This document shows, piece after piece, positions 9,045 through 19,094 of a stretch of DNA of 64,000 nucleotides (its first letter is position 1; every line of letters begins with the position of its first letter). The DNA comes from JADJVL01 sp046331545 (lineage in GTDB: Bacteria > Acidobacteriota > Holophagae > Holophagales > Holophagaceae). The notes below the pieces were generated by a model that saw only the letters and a program-made list of their open reading frames with translations, was not told where the DNA came from and made no database searches. The position numbers and the translations under genes are program-made. Location of the stretch: the NCBI GenBank assembly GCA_046331545.1, contig JAXLQR010000002.1:2666001-2730000 (forward strand). The letters run 5' to 3'.

Positions 9045-9064
9045 TTCTGTAACACCTCGGTCAC
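9045..9064 (-). promoter_or_regulatory. Shared 20-nt upstream element, copy 1
   Basis: On the minus strand this reads GTGACCGAGGTGTTACAGAA and lies about 95 bp upstream of the DUF4139 gene starting at 8950. The same sequence with one change occurs at 50706-50725, upstream of another DUF4139 gene. Conservation in two otherwise unrelated intergenic regions suggests an operator or promoter element; the regulator is unknown. Confidence 0.45.
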
Positions 9065-9085
9065 AGCCATGCCTCGCCTGGCGAG

Positions 9086-11503
9086 CTACCGCAGCGTGAT
9101 CACCGTCGCGCCGGCACCGCCCTGGGACTGGGGGGCGTCCTCGATGGCGGCGATGGCGGGATGCCCCTTCAGCGCCTCGCGCACGGCGGCCTTGAGCCTG
9201 CCCGTGCCGTGGCCGTGGACGATGCGCACGAAGCGCGCGCCGCTGCCGATGGCGCGCTCCACGAAGCGGTGCACTGCCACCTCCACGTCGTCGCTGGCGC
9301 GGCCGATGAGGTTCAATTCGCTCTCGATGTCGGCGGCCTCCACGCGCAGCCGCAGTGAGCCCTTGCGCGGGCCGGCCTCCCTGCCCGTGATGGCCTCCAG
9401 CTCTCCGACGCGGGCCTCGATGCGCCGGCCCTGGGGCGTCTCCAGCGTCACCTTGTCGCCCTTCAGCGCGGTGACCTTGCCCTCCAGGTTGAAGCCCCGG
9501 TGCCGCGCGAAGCCGCCCACCTTGAGCTCCAGGCCCGCGTCCTGGGCCCTCGCCTTCGGCGCCTGGGCCGCCAGCTCCGCCGCGGCGATGCGCTCCATGA
9601 CCTTCAGCTTCCCCCGGGTCTCCGTGAGCAGGCGGTCGGGCTGCACGCCCGCCTCCTTCTGCTTCGCCTTCAGCTCCTTCACCAGGCGCTTGCCCTCGTG
9701 GTCCAGGAAGTCCAGCACCCGCTGGACCCGCTCCGTGCCCTCCCGGTGCAGGCGCTCCTGCTCCTTGCGCAGGGCCTCCTCCCGCTGGGACAGGATCTTC
9801 CGGTCCTTCTCCACCGAGGCCTCGCGCTTCTTCAGGTCCTCCGCCTGCGCGATCAGCGCCAGCCGGTCCGCCTCCAGCTGGCGCAGGAACTCCCGCCAGT
9901 CCTGCTCCCGGCGGCCCAGGGCTTGCTCCGCGCTCTTCAGCACGAAGTCCGGCAGGCCCAGCTTGGCCGCGATGGTCAGCGCCCGGCTCTGGCCCGGCAG
10001 GCCCACCAGCAGCCGGTAGGTGGGGGCCAGCCGCTCCTCGTCGAACTGCACCGAGGCGTTGCGGAACTTCGGGTGGCGCAGGGCGAACTGGCTGATGTCG
10101 CCCAGGTGGGTGGAGCAGAGCACCCAGCAGCCCCGCCGCGCCAGGGCCTTCAGCAGCGCCGTGCCGAGCGCGGCGCCCTCCTTGGGGTCCGTGCCCGTGC
10201 CCAGCTCGTCCAGGAACACGAAGCCCCCGGCCCTGGCTTCGGCGAGGATCGCCTTCAGGTGCACGATGTGGCTGCTGAACGTCGAGAGGCTGCCCAGCAG
10301 CGTCTGGTGGTCGCCGATGTCGGCGTGGAGCGTCGTCAGGCCCGGGAGGCGCGTGCCCTCCAGGGCCGGGATGGCGAGGCCCGCGTGGCCCAGGGCCATG
10401 AGCAGGCCGACGGTCTTCAGGGCCACCGTCTTGCCGCCGGTGTTCGAGCCCGAGATCACCAGGCAGGGGCGCTCGCCGTCGAGGTGGAGGTCCAGGGGCA
10501 CGACGTCGTGGTCCAGGGGCTCCATGTCCAGCGCGGCGCGGACCCCGGCCAGCAGCAGCGGGTGCCGGGCCTCCTTCAGTTCCAGGGCCTCGGCGTCCAG
10601 CTCGGGCAGCAGGCCGCCGCAGAGGCTCCGCCAGCGCCGCAGGGCCGCGGCCTCGTCCACCTCGGCGAGGAAGGCCCGCCACGCCGCGAAGTCCGCCCGG
10701 CGGGCGCGAAGCTCGTCGAGCAGCCTGCGCAGGAAGGCCGAGACCGCCAGGGCGAATTCCGAGGCCGCCTCCACGTAGTCGTTGTTCAGGGGCACCGCCT
10801 CGAAGGGCTCGAGGAAGACCGTGGCGCCGCTGCCGCTGCGGTCCAGCACCAGGCCCGGGACCTGGGCGCGGCGCTCCGAGCGGACGGGGAGGCAGAAGCG
10901 CCCGTTGCGCTCCACGATGGCCGCTTCCTGGAGGGCCTCGCCGGCGCCCCGGAGGATCTTCTGCAGCTTCCCCTGCACCGCCTGGAAGGCCCGCTGCTGG
11001 GCCTGGAACAGCTCGGCGAGGCCCGGCACCCGCGCGGGGTCCAGCTCGCCGTCGGCGTTGAAGGTGCGCGCGAGCTGGGCGGCGATGGGGGAGGGATCCG
11101 GAAGGGCCGCGGCGGTGGCCTGGAGGCGGTCGATGCCCAGGTGCGTGCCCGCGGGGGCGGGCCGGTTCTCGGGCCAGGGCAGGGCCGCGAGCGCCTCCAG
11201 CAGCGGGGCGAGGGCCCTGAGCCCCTCCCGCAGGGACCGCCAGTGCTCCGGCAGGAGCCAGCCCGCGGGATCCAGGAGGGGATCCAGGGCCTCATCCAGG
11301 GGGCGCACCGGCAGCAGGCCGGGCTGCCGGGCCTCCAGGTCCCCCAGTTCCGCCTGCCGGAGGCGCCGCACGCCGGCCCGGCCGTCCCAGGGATGCAGGG
11401 ATGCCAGGGCCGCGCGGCCCCCGGCGGTGCGCGCGAAGCTCGCCACCAGGCCCGCGAGGACCGGGAACTCCAGGGTCTCCAGCTCGGATTGGAAGGCGGT
11501 CAC
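9086..11503 (-). CDS. mutS2: Endonuclease MutS2
   Basis: The 805-residue protein has the MutS2 order of parts. These are an N-terminal MutS core and lever, an ABC-type ATPase with Walker A GSNTGGKT near residue 353 and Walker B DELGTGTDP near 430, and a long coiled coil (about 510-620). A C-terminal Smr domain ends it, with the HGHGTG signature near residue 765. MutS2 proteins bind branched DNA and, in some bacteria, split collided ribosomes; the Smr domain is the nuclease. The start is GTG at 11503. The gene lies downstream of rpsU, from which it is separated by a strong terminator hairpin. Confidence 0.95.
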   Translation of the reverse strand: MTAFQSELETLEFPVLAGLVASFARTAGGRAALASLHPWDGRAGVRRLRQAELGDLEARQPGLLPVRPLDEALDPLLDPAGWLLPEHWRSLREGLRALAPLLEALAALPWPENRPAPAGTHLGIDRLQATAAALPDPSPIAAQLARTFNADGELDPARVPGLAELFQAQQRAFQAVQGKLQKILRGAGEALQEAAIVERNGRFCLPVRSERRAQVPGLVLDRSGSGATVFLEPFEAVPLNNDYVEAASEFALAVSAFLRRLLDELRARRADFAAWRAFLAEVDEAAALRRWRSLCGGLLPELDAEALELKEARHPLLLAGVRAALDMEPLDHDVVPLDLHLDGERPCLVISGSNTGGKTVALKTVGLLMALGHAGLAIPALEGTRLPGLTTLHADIGDHQTLLGSLSTFSSHIVHLKAILAEARAGGFVFLDELGTGTDPKEGAALGTALLKALARRGCWVLCSTHLGDISQFALRHPKFRNASVQFDEERLAPTYRLLVGLPGQSRALTIAAKLGLPDFVLKSAEQALGRREQDWREFLRQLEADRLALIAQAEDLKKREASVEKDRKILSQREEALRKEQERLHREGTERVQRVLDFLDHEGKRLVKELKAKQKEAGVQPDRLLTETRGKLKVMERIAAAELAAQAPKARAQDAGLELKVGGFARHRGFNLEGKVTALKGDKVTLETPQGRRIEARVGELEAITGREAGPRKGSLRLRVEAADIESELNLIGRASDDVEVAVHRFVERAIGSGARFVRIVHGHGTGRLKAAVREALKGHPAIAAIEDAPQSQGGAGATVITLR

Positions 11504-11530
11504 GGGGCGGCGGTCCGACGGTGGGGAGGC

Positions 11531-11558
11531 AAAGGAAAGGCCCGATCGCTCGGGCCTT
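11531..11558 (-). terminator. Rho-independent terminator of rpsU
   Basis: A perfect 9-bp stem (AAGGCCCGA, loop GCGA, TCGGGCCTT on the minus strand) is followed by TCCTTT. It lies just downstream of rpsU and upstream of mutS2. Confidence 0.75.
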
Positions 11559-11594
11559 CCGGGTCTGGCTGCATGGACATCGGCGTCCGGGGGA

Positions 11595-11801
11595 TCACCC
11601 CAGGATGCGCCGTTCCTGGGCGAGGCGCTTGAGGGTCTTCTTGCGGGCGGCGAGCATCTTGCGCTTGCGCTTCGCGGAGGGCTTCTCGTAGTGCTGGCGC
11701 TTCTTGAGCTCGCTCAGGATGCCTGACTTCTCGCACTTGCGCTTGAAGCGGCGCAGCGCGTTCTCGAAGGTCTCATCTTCCTTGATCTTGACGAGCGGCA
11801 A
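11595..11801 (-). CDS. rpsU: Small ribosomal subunit protein bS21
   Basis: The 68-residue basic protein has the bS21 pattern: PLVKIKEDETFENALRRFKR at the start, then CEKSG and an Arg/Lys-rich tail (KRKRKMLAARKK). bS21 binds the 30S platform near the anti-Shine-Dalgarno end of 16S rRNA. The start codon is TTG at 11801, chosen because it gives the universally conserved N-terminus; the upstream G-rich stretch GGGGGGGAT serves as a ribosome site. It is divergent from the kinase gene. Confidence 0.95.
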   Translation of the reverse strand: MPLVKIKEDETFENALRRFKRKCEKSGILSELKKRQHYEKPSAKRKRKMLAARKKTLKRLAQERRILG

Positions 11802-11930
11802 AGGTATCCCCCCCTTCTATCGTGGATTCGTCCCGGAGGACGGCCCACCAGAATAGCCTGCACTGCTCTTGATTGCGAGGCCCGATTGCCGGACTGATGG
11901 GACCACCGGACTTCCGGCGACAGCTCGGTG

Positions 11931-11963
11931 ACGCGTCGCCTGGGCCTGGCCCGGGCGACGCGT
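11931..11963. repeat. 33-nt palindrome between rpsU and kinase gene
   Basis: Ten-bp arms ACGCGTCGCC and GGCGACGCGT flank TGGGCCTGGCCCG, which is itself nearly self-complementary. It sits in the divergent intergenic region, so it could be an operator or an RNA hairpin at the 5' end of the kinase transcript. No further evidence is available. Confidence 0.5.
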
Positions 11964-12074
11964 GGGGAGCACGAGGGGGACGCAGCACGAGCGATGCGAG
12001 CGGGCGGTCCCTCCCGTCCGAAGTTGTCCCCAAGCGGAGCCTACGGCTACACTTGCAGGATTCTTCGAGCCCCG

Positions 12075-12830
12075 ATGGCCAAACCACTGCTCCTGATCGT
12101 GGATGGCGAGTCCCTGAAAACGCCGGGACTCGTATCGTCCATGGAGCAGGACGGATGGGAGATCCGCTGGTGCCAGCTCTCCGAGGTTCCCGCCTTCGTC
12201 CAGGCCGGGGTCATGCCGGACCTGCTGCTCGTGGACCCCGAGCGCCACGGGGAGAAGAGCCTCGACGCCGTGCTGAGCGTGCGGGCCAAGAATCCCGCGG
12301 TCCCGGTGCTCATGTTCCAGAATCCCGCCGGGGGCCAGAGCCTGCGGAGCCCCGAGGTGAGCGGCTACCTCCAGCGCTCCATGTCCGGCGACCTCATGGC
12401 CTCGGCCCTGCGCCAGTACCGCCCCATGGGCGCGCGCGGGGGCCAGCTCAGCTCCGAGGACATCTTCGGGGACCTGCTGGAGGACCTGGAGCGCACCGAG
12501 GCTCCGCCCTCCAGCCCCATCGGCATGCTGAGCACGGGGGAGGTCCCGGCCCTGCCCGAGCCGCCACCCCAGGCCGCCCCGGTCCGGGCCACGGGTCCCC
12601 TGCCGCCGCCACCACCCCCGGTGGCGCCGCCGCCGCCTCCGCCCCCTCCCTGCGCCCCAGCGGGCCCCAGGACCTCCCGCCTCTTGCTCCGGCTCCCGTC
12701 CAGCCGCCGCCCCTGCCGCCCTCGGCCCGCCCCACCGCCCCGGGCACGGCGAAGCCGGCCACGAAGGCCACCGGGCCGCTGGACGACATCCTCAAGGCCG
12801 CCGCGGCGAAGCCGGCGGCCCCGCCGCGGG
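12075..12830 (+). pseudogene. N-terminal part of kinase gene, frameshifted
   Basis: From the ATG at 12075 a frame encodes a response-regulator-receiver-like domain: LLLIVDGESL, DLLLVDPERHG and VLMFQNP correspond to the acidic pocket, the phospho-Asp strand and the Thr strand. A Pro-rich linker follows. At about 12640-12650, within a C-run, the sensible reading shifts by one base (into SLRPSGPQDL and later TGPLDDILKAAAAKP). At about 12825 it shifts again into the frame of the downstream kinase (KGGTKSTADLGAILDSLK). Each step equals one missing base. I interpret 12075-14580 as one gene, with the indels either assembly errors or real mutations. Confidence 0.6.
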
Positions 12831-12996
12831 CAAGGGCGGCACGAAGTCCACCGCCGACCTGGGCGCCATCCTGGACTCCCTCAAGACGGCCACCAAGGCC
12901 CCCGGGAAGCCCGCGACCTCCGGCCCCCGGCCCGGCCCGGCCCCGGCGGGGGCCCGGCCCTCCACGCCGCTGCCCCGGCCGGTCCCGTCGGATTCG

Positions 12997-14580
12997 GTGC
13001 CCCCGGACGCCCGGGTCACGCCGGGGCATCCCCTCGCCGCGGAGGAGCTCTTCGGCCCCCTGGACGAGGAACTGGGCTCCGACACCTTCGAGACGCCGGT
13101 CCCCGCCCGGGCGGGCGGCTCCCGTCCCGCGGCCCCTCCGCCGCCGCAACCCGCCCCGGGACCCGTCGCGCCCCCGGCCGCCGCGGAGGAGCCGAAGGAG
13201 TTCACCCTCAGCGGGATCTCCGGCATCCATGACCCCTTCGACATCGGCTCGGGCAAGTTCGCCCCCGTGAACGCGCCCCAGGCCGCGGCCCCCGTCGCCA
13301 CTCCCGCCACGGCCCTGCCTGTGCCCACGCCCGTGGGCTCCCGGGCCTTCCCGGACCACCAGGACAGCCTCCACGGCGTGCTGGAGGAGTACGGGAACTA
13401 CTACCTGCTGGAGAAGGTGGCCGTGGGGGGCATGGCCGAGCTCTTCAAGGCGAAGCAGCGCGGCGTGCACAACTTCCAGAAGATCGTCGCCATCAAGCGC
13501 ATCCTGCCCCACCTCTCGGACAACGACGAGTTCGTCACGATGTTCATCGACGAGGCGAAGCTGGCGGCCCAGCTCACCCATCCGAACATCGTGCAGATCT
13601 TCGACCTGGGAAAGGCGTCGGGCAGCTACTACATCGCCATGGAGTTCGTGGACGGCCGCGACCTCCGCTCCCTGCTGCGCAAGGTCAGGGAGTACGGCAT
13701 CCCCTTCCCGGAGCCGGTGGCGGCCTTCGTGGCGGCGCGGGTGGCCGGGGCGCTCGACTACGCCCACCGCAAGCGGGGCATGAACGACAAGGAGCTGAAG
13801 CTCGTCCACCGCGACATCAGCCCCCAGAACATCCTCATCAGCTACGACGGCGCGGTGAAGCTGGTGGACTTCGGCATCGCCAAGGCCGCCACCAAGAACA
13901 GCCAGACCATGGCCGGCGCGCTCAAGGGCAAGCTGCTCTACATGAGCCCCGAGCAGGCCATGGGCCAGGCCCTGGACAGCCGCTCGGACATCTACTCCCT
14001 GGGCCTCGTGCTCTTCGAGCTGCTCACCGGCGAGCGCTGCTTCCAGGCGGACTCGGAGCTGGGCGTCCTGGAGAAGGTGCGCATGGGCCGAGTGCTGGAC
14101 GTGAAGGCCCTGAACCCGAGCATCAGCCGGGAGATGGTGGACATCGTCAACAAGGCCCTCACCAAGAGCGTGGAGACGCGCTACTCCTCGGCCCGGCTGG
14201 TGGAGCGGGATCTCAAGGACTGGATGAAGAAGCACGGCGGCGAGCCTACCGAGCACGAGGTCGCCGAGTACGTGCAGGCCCTCATGCGGGGCACCAAGGA
14301 GGAGGTGGAGGAGGTCCTGGCGGCCAAGTTCCACACGGTGGTGAAGGCCTCCACCCCCGCGCTCCCGCCTCCGCCCCCCGCGGAGGACGTGGCCACCACC
14401 GCCAAGCCCCTGCCTCCTCCGACGCCGGAGGCCCAGCCCAAGGGCCCCCAGGTGCCCCTCCCCGAGATCACCCTGAGCGGCGTCACGAGCCGCCCCAAGT
14501 GGATCGTCCCGGCCATCCTCCTCCTCCTCGGGGTGGTGGCGGTCCTGATCTTCCTGGCGGTGGCCCAGTCCAAGGGCTAG
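12997..14580 (+). CDS. Membrane-anchored Ser/Thr protein kinase
   Basis: The first start codon of the uninterrupted frame is GTG at 12997; the true start is probably 12075, upstream of two frameshifts. The kinase domain is complete. It has a Gly-rich loop (VAVGGMAELF), the VAIKR lysine near residue 167, HRDISPQN with the catalytic Asp at about 273, DFGIAK at about 291 and SPEQ in the activation segment. A Pro-rich juxtamembrane linker and one C-terminal transmembrane helix (about residues 500-520, rich in LIV) end the protein, leaving the kinase in the cytoplasm. Two short similar peptides, FTLSGISG and ITLSGVTS, bracket the catalytic domain. Substrates are unknown. Confidence 0.88.
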   Translation: MPPDARVTPGHPLAAEELFGPLDEELGSDTFETPVPARAGGSRPAAPPPPQPAPGPVAPPAAAEEPKEFTLSGISGIHDPFDIGSGKFAPVNAPQAAAPVATPATALPVPTPVGSRAFPDHQDSLHGVLEEYGNYYLLEKVAVGGMAELFKAKQRGVHNFQKIVAIKRILPHLSDNDEFVTMFIDEAKLAAQLTHPNIVQIFDLGKASGSYYIAMEFVDGRDLRSLLRKVREYGIPFPEPVAAFVAARVAGALDYAHRKRGMNDKELKLVHRDISPQNILISYDGAVKLVDFGIAKAATKNSQTMAGALKGKLLYMSPEQAMGQALDSRSDIYSLGLVLFELLTGERCFQADSELGVLEKVRMGRVLDVKALNPSISREMVDIVNKALTKSVETRYSSARLVERDLKDWMKKHGGEPTEHEVAEYVQALMRGTKEEVEEVLAAKFHTVVKASTPALPPPPPAEDVATTAKPLPPPTPEAQPKGPQVPLPEITLSGVTSRPKWIVPAILLLLGVVAVLIFLAVAQSKG

Positions 14581-14709
14581 CACACGGTCCGCCACCGGGA
14601 AATTCCCGGGCCTGTAAAAAGTGACCTGGGACCCCGTTGCGGCCCAAAGCGAAGCTTGTATGCTGGTCACCCACCCCCCGGCCACCCCCTCAACCCATTG
14701 GAGTCCGCC

Positions 14710-14943
14710 ATGGAACTCAGCAAGGACCAGCAAGCCTTCTACGAACAGACCCGTTCCCGGTGCCGCGCCGAGGTCGAGCAGATCAACAACACCATCGCCT
14801 CCGAAGTCCAGCGGGTGAAGGACCTCCTGACCCACCTGAGCAACCAGAAGGCCGCCGTCCTCCAGATGTACGGGGCGTCCTGCGCCGTGCTGGGCGTGGA
14901 CAACGACCTGGCCGAAGAAGAAGGCATGAACATCGAGTTCTGA
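14710..14943 (+). CDS. Small coiled-coil protein, function unknown
   Basis: The 77-residue acidic product starts at the ATG at 14710 with TTGGAG 7 nt upstream. Residues 1-60 (MELSKDQQAFYEQTR onward) are predicted helical with heptad-like hydrophobic spacing, and the tail is acidic (DLAEEEG). There are no membrane or zinc motifs. It follows the kinase gene by about 130 bp and ends before a strong hairpin. I do not recognise a family. Confidence 0.65.
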   Translation: MELSKDQQAFYEQTRSRCRAEVEQINNTIASEVQRVKDLLTHLSNQKAAVLQMYGASCAVLGVDNDLAEEEGMNIEF

Positions 14944-14963
14944 GCCCGAGGCCGGACCCGTGG

Positions 14964-14989
14964 AGACGCGCGCCGCAGGGCGCGCGTCT
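14964..14989 (+). terminator. GC-rich terminator-like hairpin
   Basis: A perfect 11-bp stem (AGACGCGCGCC, loop GCAG, and its complement) follows the small gene ending at 14943. There is no strong T-tract, so termination is likely but not certain. Confidence 0.55.
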
Positions 14990-15067
14990 GCGTTGGGGGG
15001 TGGCGTGGCCCTGTGGGGTGGCGTGGCGGTGTGGGTGGCGTGGAAGCCCGGGGTGGCCCTTCAAGCG

Positions 15068-15120
15068 GCACCACGATCCGCCGCGATCCGCGCCTTCCGG
15101 ATCGCGGCGGATCGTGGTGC
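15068..15120 (+). repeat. REP-like hairpin, copy A
   Basis: Perfect 23-bp arms (beginning GCACCACGATCCGCCGCG) surround a 7-nt loop. Flanks CCTTCAAnnGGCACC and GGTGCGGnnAAG are shared with a second hairpin at 16823-16872 on the opposite strand. The two stems differ in sequence but both pair, which suggests a structured repeat family. Confidence 0.6.
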
Positions 15121-15426
15121 GGATAAGGCCCTCCCGGGCGGGCGGTGGGCGTGGCGCATCTCCCTGGCCGAGGAGGGAACGGCCCTCGAGGAAGGTGCCA
15201 TGTCCGGCGACTCGACCCGGCAGGCGACCGCGAGGGCCGGGGTTGGCCGAGAGGGGGGAAAGCTTCTCGGCGAAGCGGGGGGCGGTGGAGGGGGCGAGGA
15301 GCGGGAGGCCGGTCTGGAGGGGGGCGTTCAGGGCCTTGAGGGGTTCCCGGGATCTTCAATCCTCAGGGTCCTGCCATGATGGTGTGGTCGCGCGCAACCC
15401 CCTTTCCCTTCGCCAGGTGAGGATGC

Positions 15427-15527
15427 GCCTCCGGGGCAGGCGGACAAGGACGCGAAAGGCCCGCCAGGAAAGGCGCTGTCAGGCCTTTCGCGGTCCCGCT
15501 GAGGCTTTGTCCGCCTGCCCCGGAGGC
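15427..15527. repeat. Nested 101-nt palindrome
   Basis: Perfect 21-bp outer arms (15427-15447 and 15507-15527, starting GCCTCCGGGGCAGG) enclose second arms (GGACGCGAAAGGCC and its complement with one bulged base) and a central hairpin (CGCC AGGAAA GGCG). It lies 35 bp past the transposase stop. It may be the structured non-coding end of the IS110 element or an independent repeat. Confidence 0.6.
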
Positions 15528-15562
15528 TTGTTGCTGCCGATACGAAGGGAAAGGTGGATGGA

Positions 15563-16564
15563 TCAGGACGCCGCGGGAATGGGGCCGGAAGGGTAATCCG
15601 CTCGGTAGTCCATCTCGTGCACGAGGAGGGCTCTCATGAGCAGGAGCAGCCGACGCATCACGGCTCCCAGCGCGGATTTCCGGGCCTTGCCCCGGGCGAC
15701 CAGCGCATCGAACACGGCTTTCATTGGCCCATCGCTGCGCAGGGAGGCCATGGCCGCGAGGTAGAGCAACTGGCGGATCCGGCTGTTGCCCTGCTTGCAC
15801 ATCCGGGTCCTGCCGCGCACGGAAGTCCCTGACAGCCGTTGTCTCGGCGAGACACCCACGTAAGCCCCCAGCTGCCTGGCCCGCTGGAACCGGCGGAGGT
15901 CCCCCAAAATGGCCAGCACGCTGATGGCGACGATGGGGCCGATCCCCGGAATGGTCATCAGCCTCCTCATGTCGGCCTTCATGGCAGGGTGCGCATCCAT
16001 CAAGTCGTGGATCCCGGCCTCGATCCGAGAGATCGCATCCTTCAGTTGGCGCTCGAGGCCTTCCCGCACGTCAGTGAGCAGGTCGGACTGGCCCGAATTG
16101 GGTCGCTTCCGGGTGTCGGCGAGCATCTGGACCAGGGCTTCCCGTTCGTGGAGCAGTTCCCTCAGCCGCATCCGCTCCGGCTCTGGGACCCAGCTCGCTT
16201 CGGGGCGGTGGGACGCCGCGAAACAGGCAATGACCCGCGCGTCGATCCGGTCGTTCTTGTTCCGGACAGCAAGGGATCGTCCGAAGGCCTTGACCTGCAT
16301 CGGGTTCAGAACGCACACGCGAAGACCCGGCCGGACTTCCCTTAGCCATTCGGCCACCTCCTGGCTGAAGCGGCCAGTCGACTCCAGCGCCACACCGGCA
16401 ACCTCGCCGGCCTGGTCCAGGCAGGCTTGGATCCCGGCCCGCGTTCGGGGGTGGTTGTGGACGTCGGCCCGGAGTTCCGGGGCAGAACCTTCCACCCCTA
16501 ACGCGGCGTCAAATGTCGCCGAGGAGATGTCGAGCCCGAGCCAACGGGTTGGGTGTATGGTCAT
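15563..16564 (-). mobile_element. IS110-family insertion sequence, transposase region
   Basis: This marks the coding part of an IS110-type element. IS110 elements lack terminal inverted repeats, so the ends cannot be set from this sequence. The flanking non-coding DNA (up to about 16,980 upstream and 15,400 downstream) may hold the structured bridge RNA known for this family. Confidence 0.8.
15563..16564 (-). CDS. IS110-family DEDD transposase
   Basis: The 333-residue protein starts at the ATG at 16564, chosen for a perfect AGGAGG 6 nt upstream; an earlier in-frame ATG at 16699 has none. The N-terminal DEDD (RuvC-like) domain shows GLDISSATF, ALESTGRF and KNDRIDARV. The C-terminal Tnp_2 domain shows IPGIGPIVA, GVSPRQRLSGTS and the region with the catalytic serine (CKQGNSRIRQ). 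IS110 enzymes recombine DNA guided by a bridge RNA and often insert into REP sequences, which fits the REP-like hairpins on either side. The frame is intact, so the element may be active. Confidence 0.92.
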   Translation of the reverse strand: MTIHPTRWLGLDISSATFDAALGVEGSAPELRADVHNHPRTRAGIQACLDQAGEVAGVALESTGRFSQEVAEWLREVRPGLRVCVLNPMQVKAFGRSLAVRNKNDRIDARVIACFAASHRPEASWVPEPERMRLRELLHEREALVQMLADTRKRPNSGQSDLLTDVREGLERQLKDAISRIEAGIHDLMDAHPAMKADMRRLMTIPGIGPIVAISVLAILGDLRRFQRARQLGAYVGVSPRQRLSGTSVRGRTRMCKQGNSRIRQLLYLAAMASLRSDGPMKAVFDALVARGKARKSALGAVMRRLLLLMRALLVHEMDYRADYPSGPIPAAS

Positions 16565-16984
16565 GGCGTTCCTCCTCACGGAGGCACAAGCAAGTGCCCA
16601 CCTGCCCCAGCATGTGAATTCGGATTCGTCCGAGATGGTGTCCGGGCCTTCGGTGGAGCACGAGGAGGGGGGAGGGCTCAATCGCGGCAACGGAATCAAG
16701 GTTCCAGCTACGCTTCCGGCCTCATCCCCCCTCCGCCCTGCTCCCGTGTCAAAGACCCCGGCCGCGGGGCTGAAGGGAACATACCCCCGGGGACGACCGA
16801 AACATACACGCTTCGCTTGGCCGCACCCCGGTTCCTCGCGGCCTGGAAGGCGGCCGCGATGGACCGGGGTGCCTTTTGAAGGTCAACGGCAAGGCCAACG
16901 GCGAAGGTCAACGGCATGCTCGACGGCGAAGTCGGTCCGGGGCTTGCCGTGGAACGTTGATCGGACGCTGGCCCCAGCGGGAGC
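16565..16984. other. Non-coding upstream flank of IS110 transposase
   Basis: There is no credible gene in these 420 bp. The stretch contains the transposase ribosome site, a strong hairpin (16823-16872), and three near-identical 12-mers AAGGTCAACGGC/AAGGCCAACGGC (16879-16890, 16891-16902, 16904-16915). In IS110-group elements a bridge RNA lies upstream of the transposase; its presence here is inference. Confidence 0.5.
16823..16872 (-). repeat. REP-like hairpin, copy B (opposite orientation)
   Basis: Read on the minus strand it has the same flanks (CCTTCAAAAGGCACC and GGTGCGGCCAAG) as copy A at 15068-15120. Ten outer pairs (GCACCCCGGT with ACCGGGGTGC) and eight inner pairs (TCGCGGCC with GGCCGCGA) are separated by two pairs, one of them G-T, and one mismatch. 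The pair of copies brackets the IS110 gene in inverted orientation. Confidence 0.6.
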
Positions 16985-17239
16985 TCAGGCCTTGAACAGC
17001 GGTGCGGAGCACTGCTCGCAGTTCACCCGATGGCTGGGATTGCGCTTCCCACAGTGGCTGCAGATGTGGTCGTGGGCGCGCTTCCGCTTCCAGAGCCGGT
17101 AGTAGAGCATCCCGAGCACGAGCAGCAGCAGGCCCGCCTTCTGGGGGCCGGTGAACACGACGCCGGTGGGGCTGGAGACGGGCTTCGCGGGCTCCTCCTG
17201 GAGGGAGACCGACGGCTGCCGCAGGCGCTCCAGCCACAT
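16985..17239 (-). CDS. Small membrane protein with C-terminal zinc ribbon
   Basis: The 84-residue protein has one transmembrane helix (about residues 34-48, AGLLLLVLGMLYY). A basic stretch (KRKRAHDH) follows, then a CSHCGK...CEQC ribbon (residues about 60-77) that can bind one zinc. It starts at the ATG at 17239, two bases beyond the lepA stop, so it is co-transcribed with lepA. The zinc ribbon probably faces the cytoplasm given the positive residues after the helix. Function is unknown. Confidence 0.75.
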   Translation of the reverse strand: MWLERLRQPSVSLQEEPAKPVSSPTGVVFTGPQKAGLLLLVLGMLYYRLWKRKRAHDHICSHCGKRNPSHRVNCEQCSAPLFKA

Positions 17240-17240
17240 C

Positions 17241-19079
<1,839 letters not shown>

Positions 19080-19094
19080 TGTATCGTTGGACTG

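Larger units (their letters stand above)
14990..15562. other. Gene-free stretch between small protein and IS110 gene
   Basis: No credible protein gene is seen across about 570 bp. It holds three copies of the 12-mer core GGGGTGGCGTGG or a close variant (14997-15008, 15015-15026, 15032-15043), G-rich enough for quadruplex formation. It also holds a REP-like hairpin (15068-15120) and a nested palindrome (15427-15527). Part of it may be the downstream flank of the insertion sequence. Confidence 0.6.

Noticed and set aside
16565..16699. Upstream ATG at 16699 for the IS110 transposase
   Set aside because: The added 45 residues are unlike the family and the ATG at 16564 has a perfect AGGAGG.
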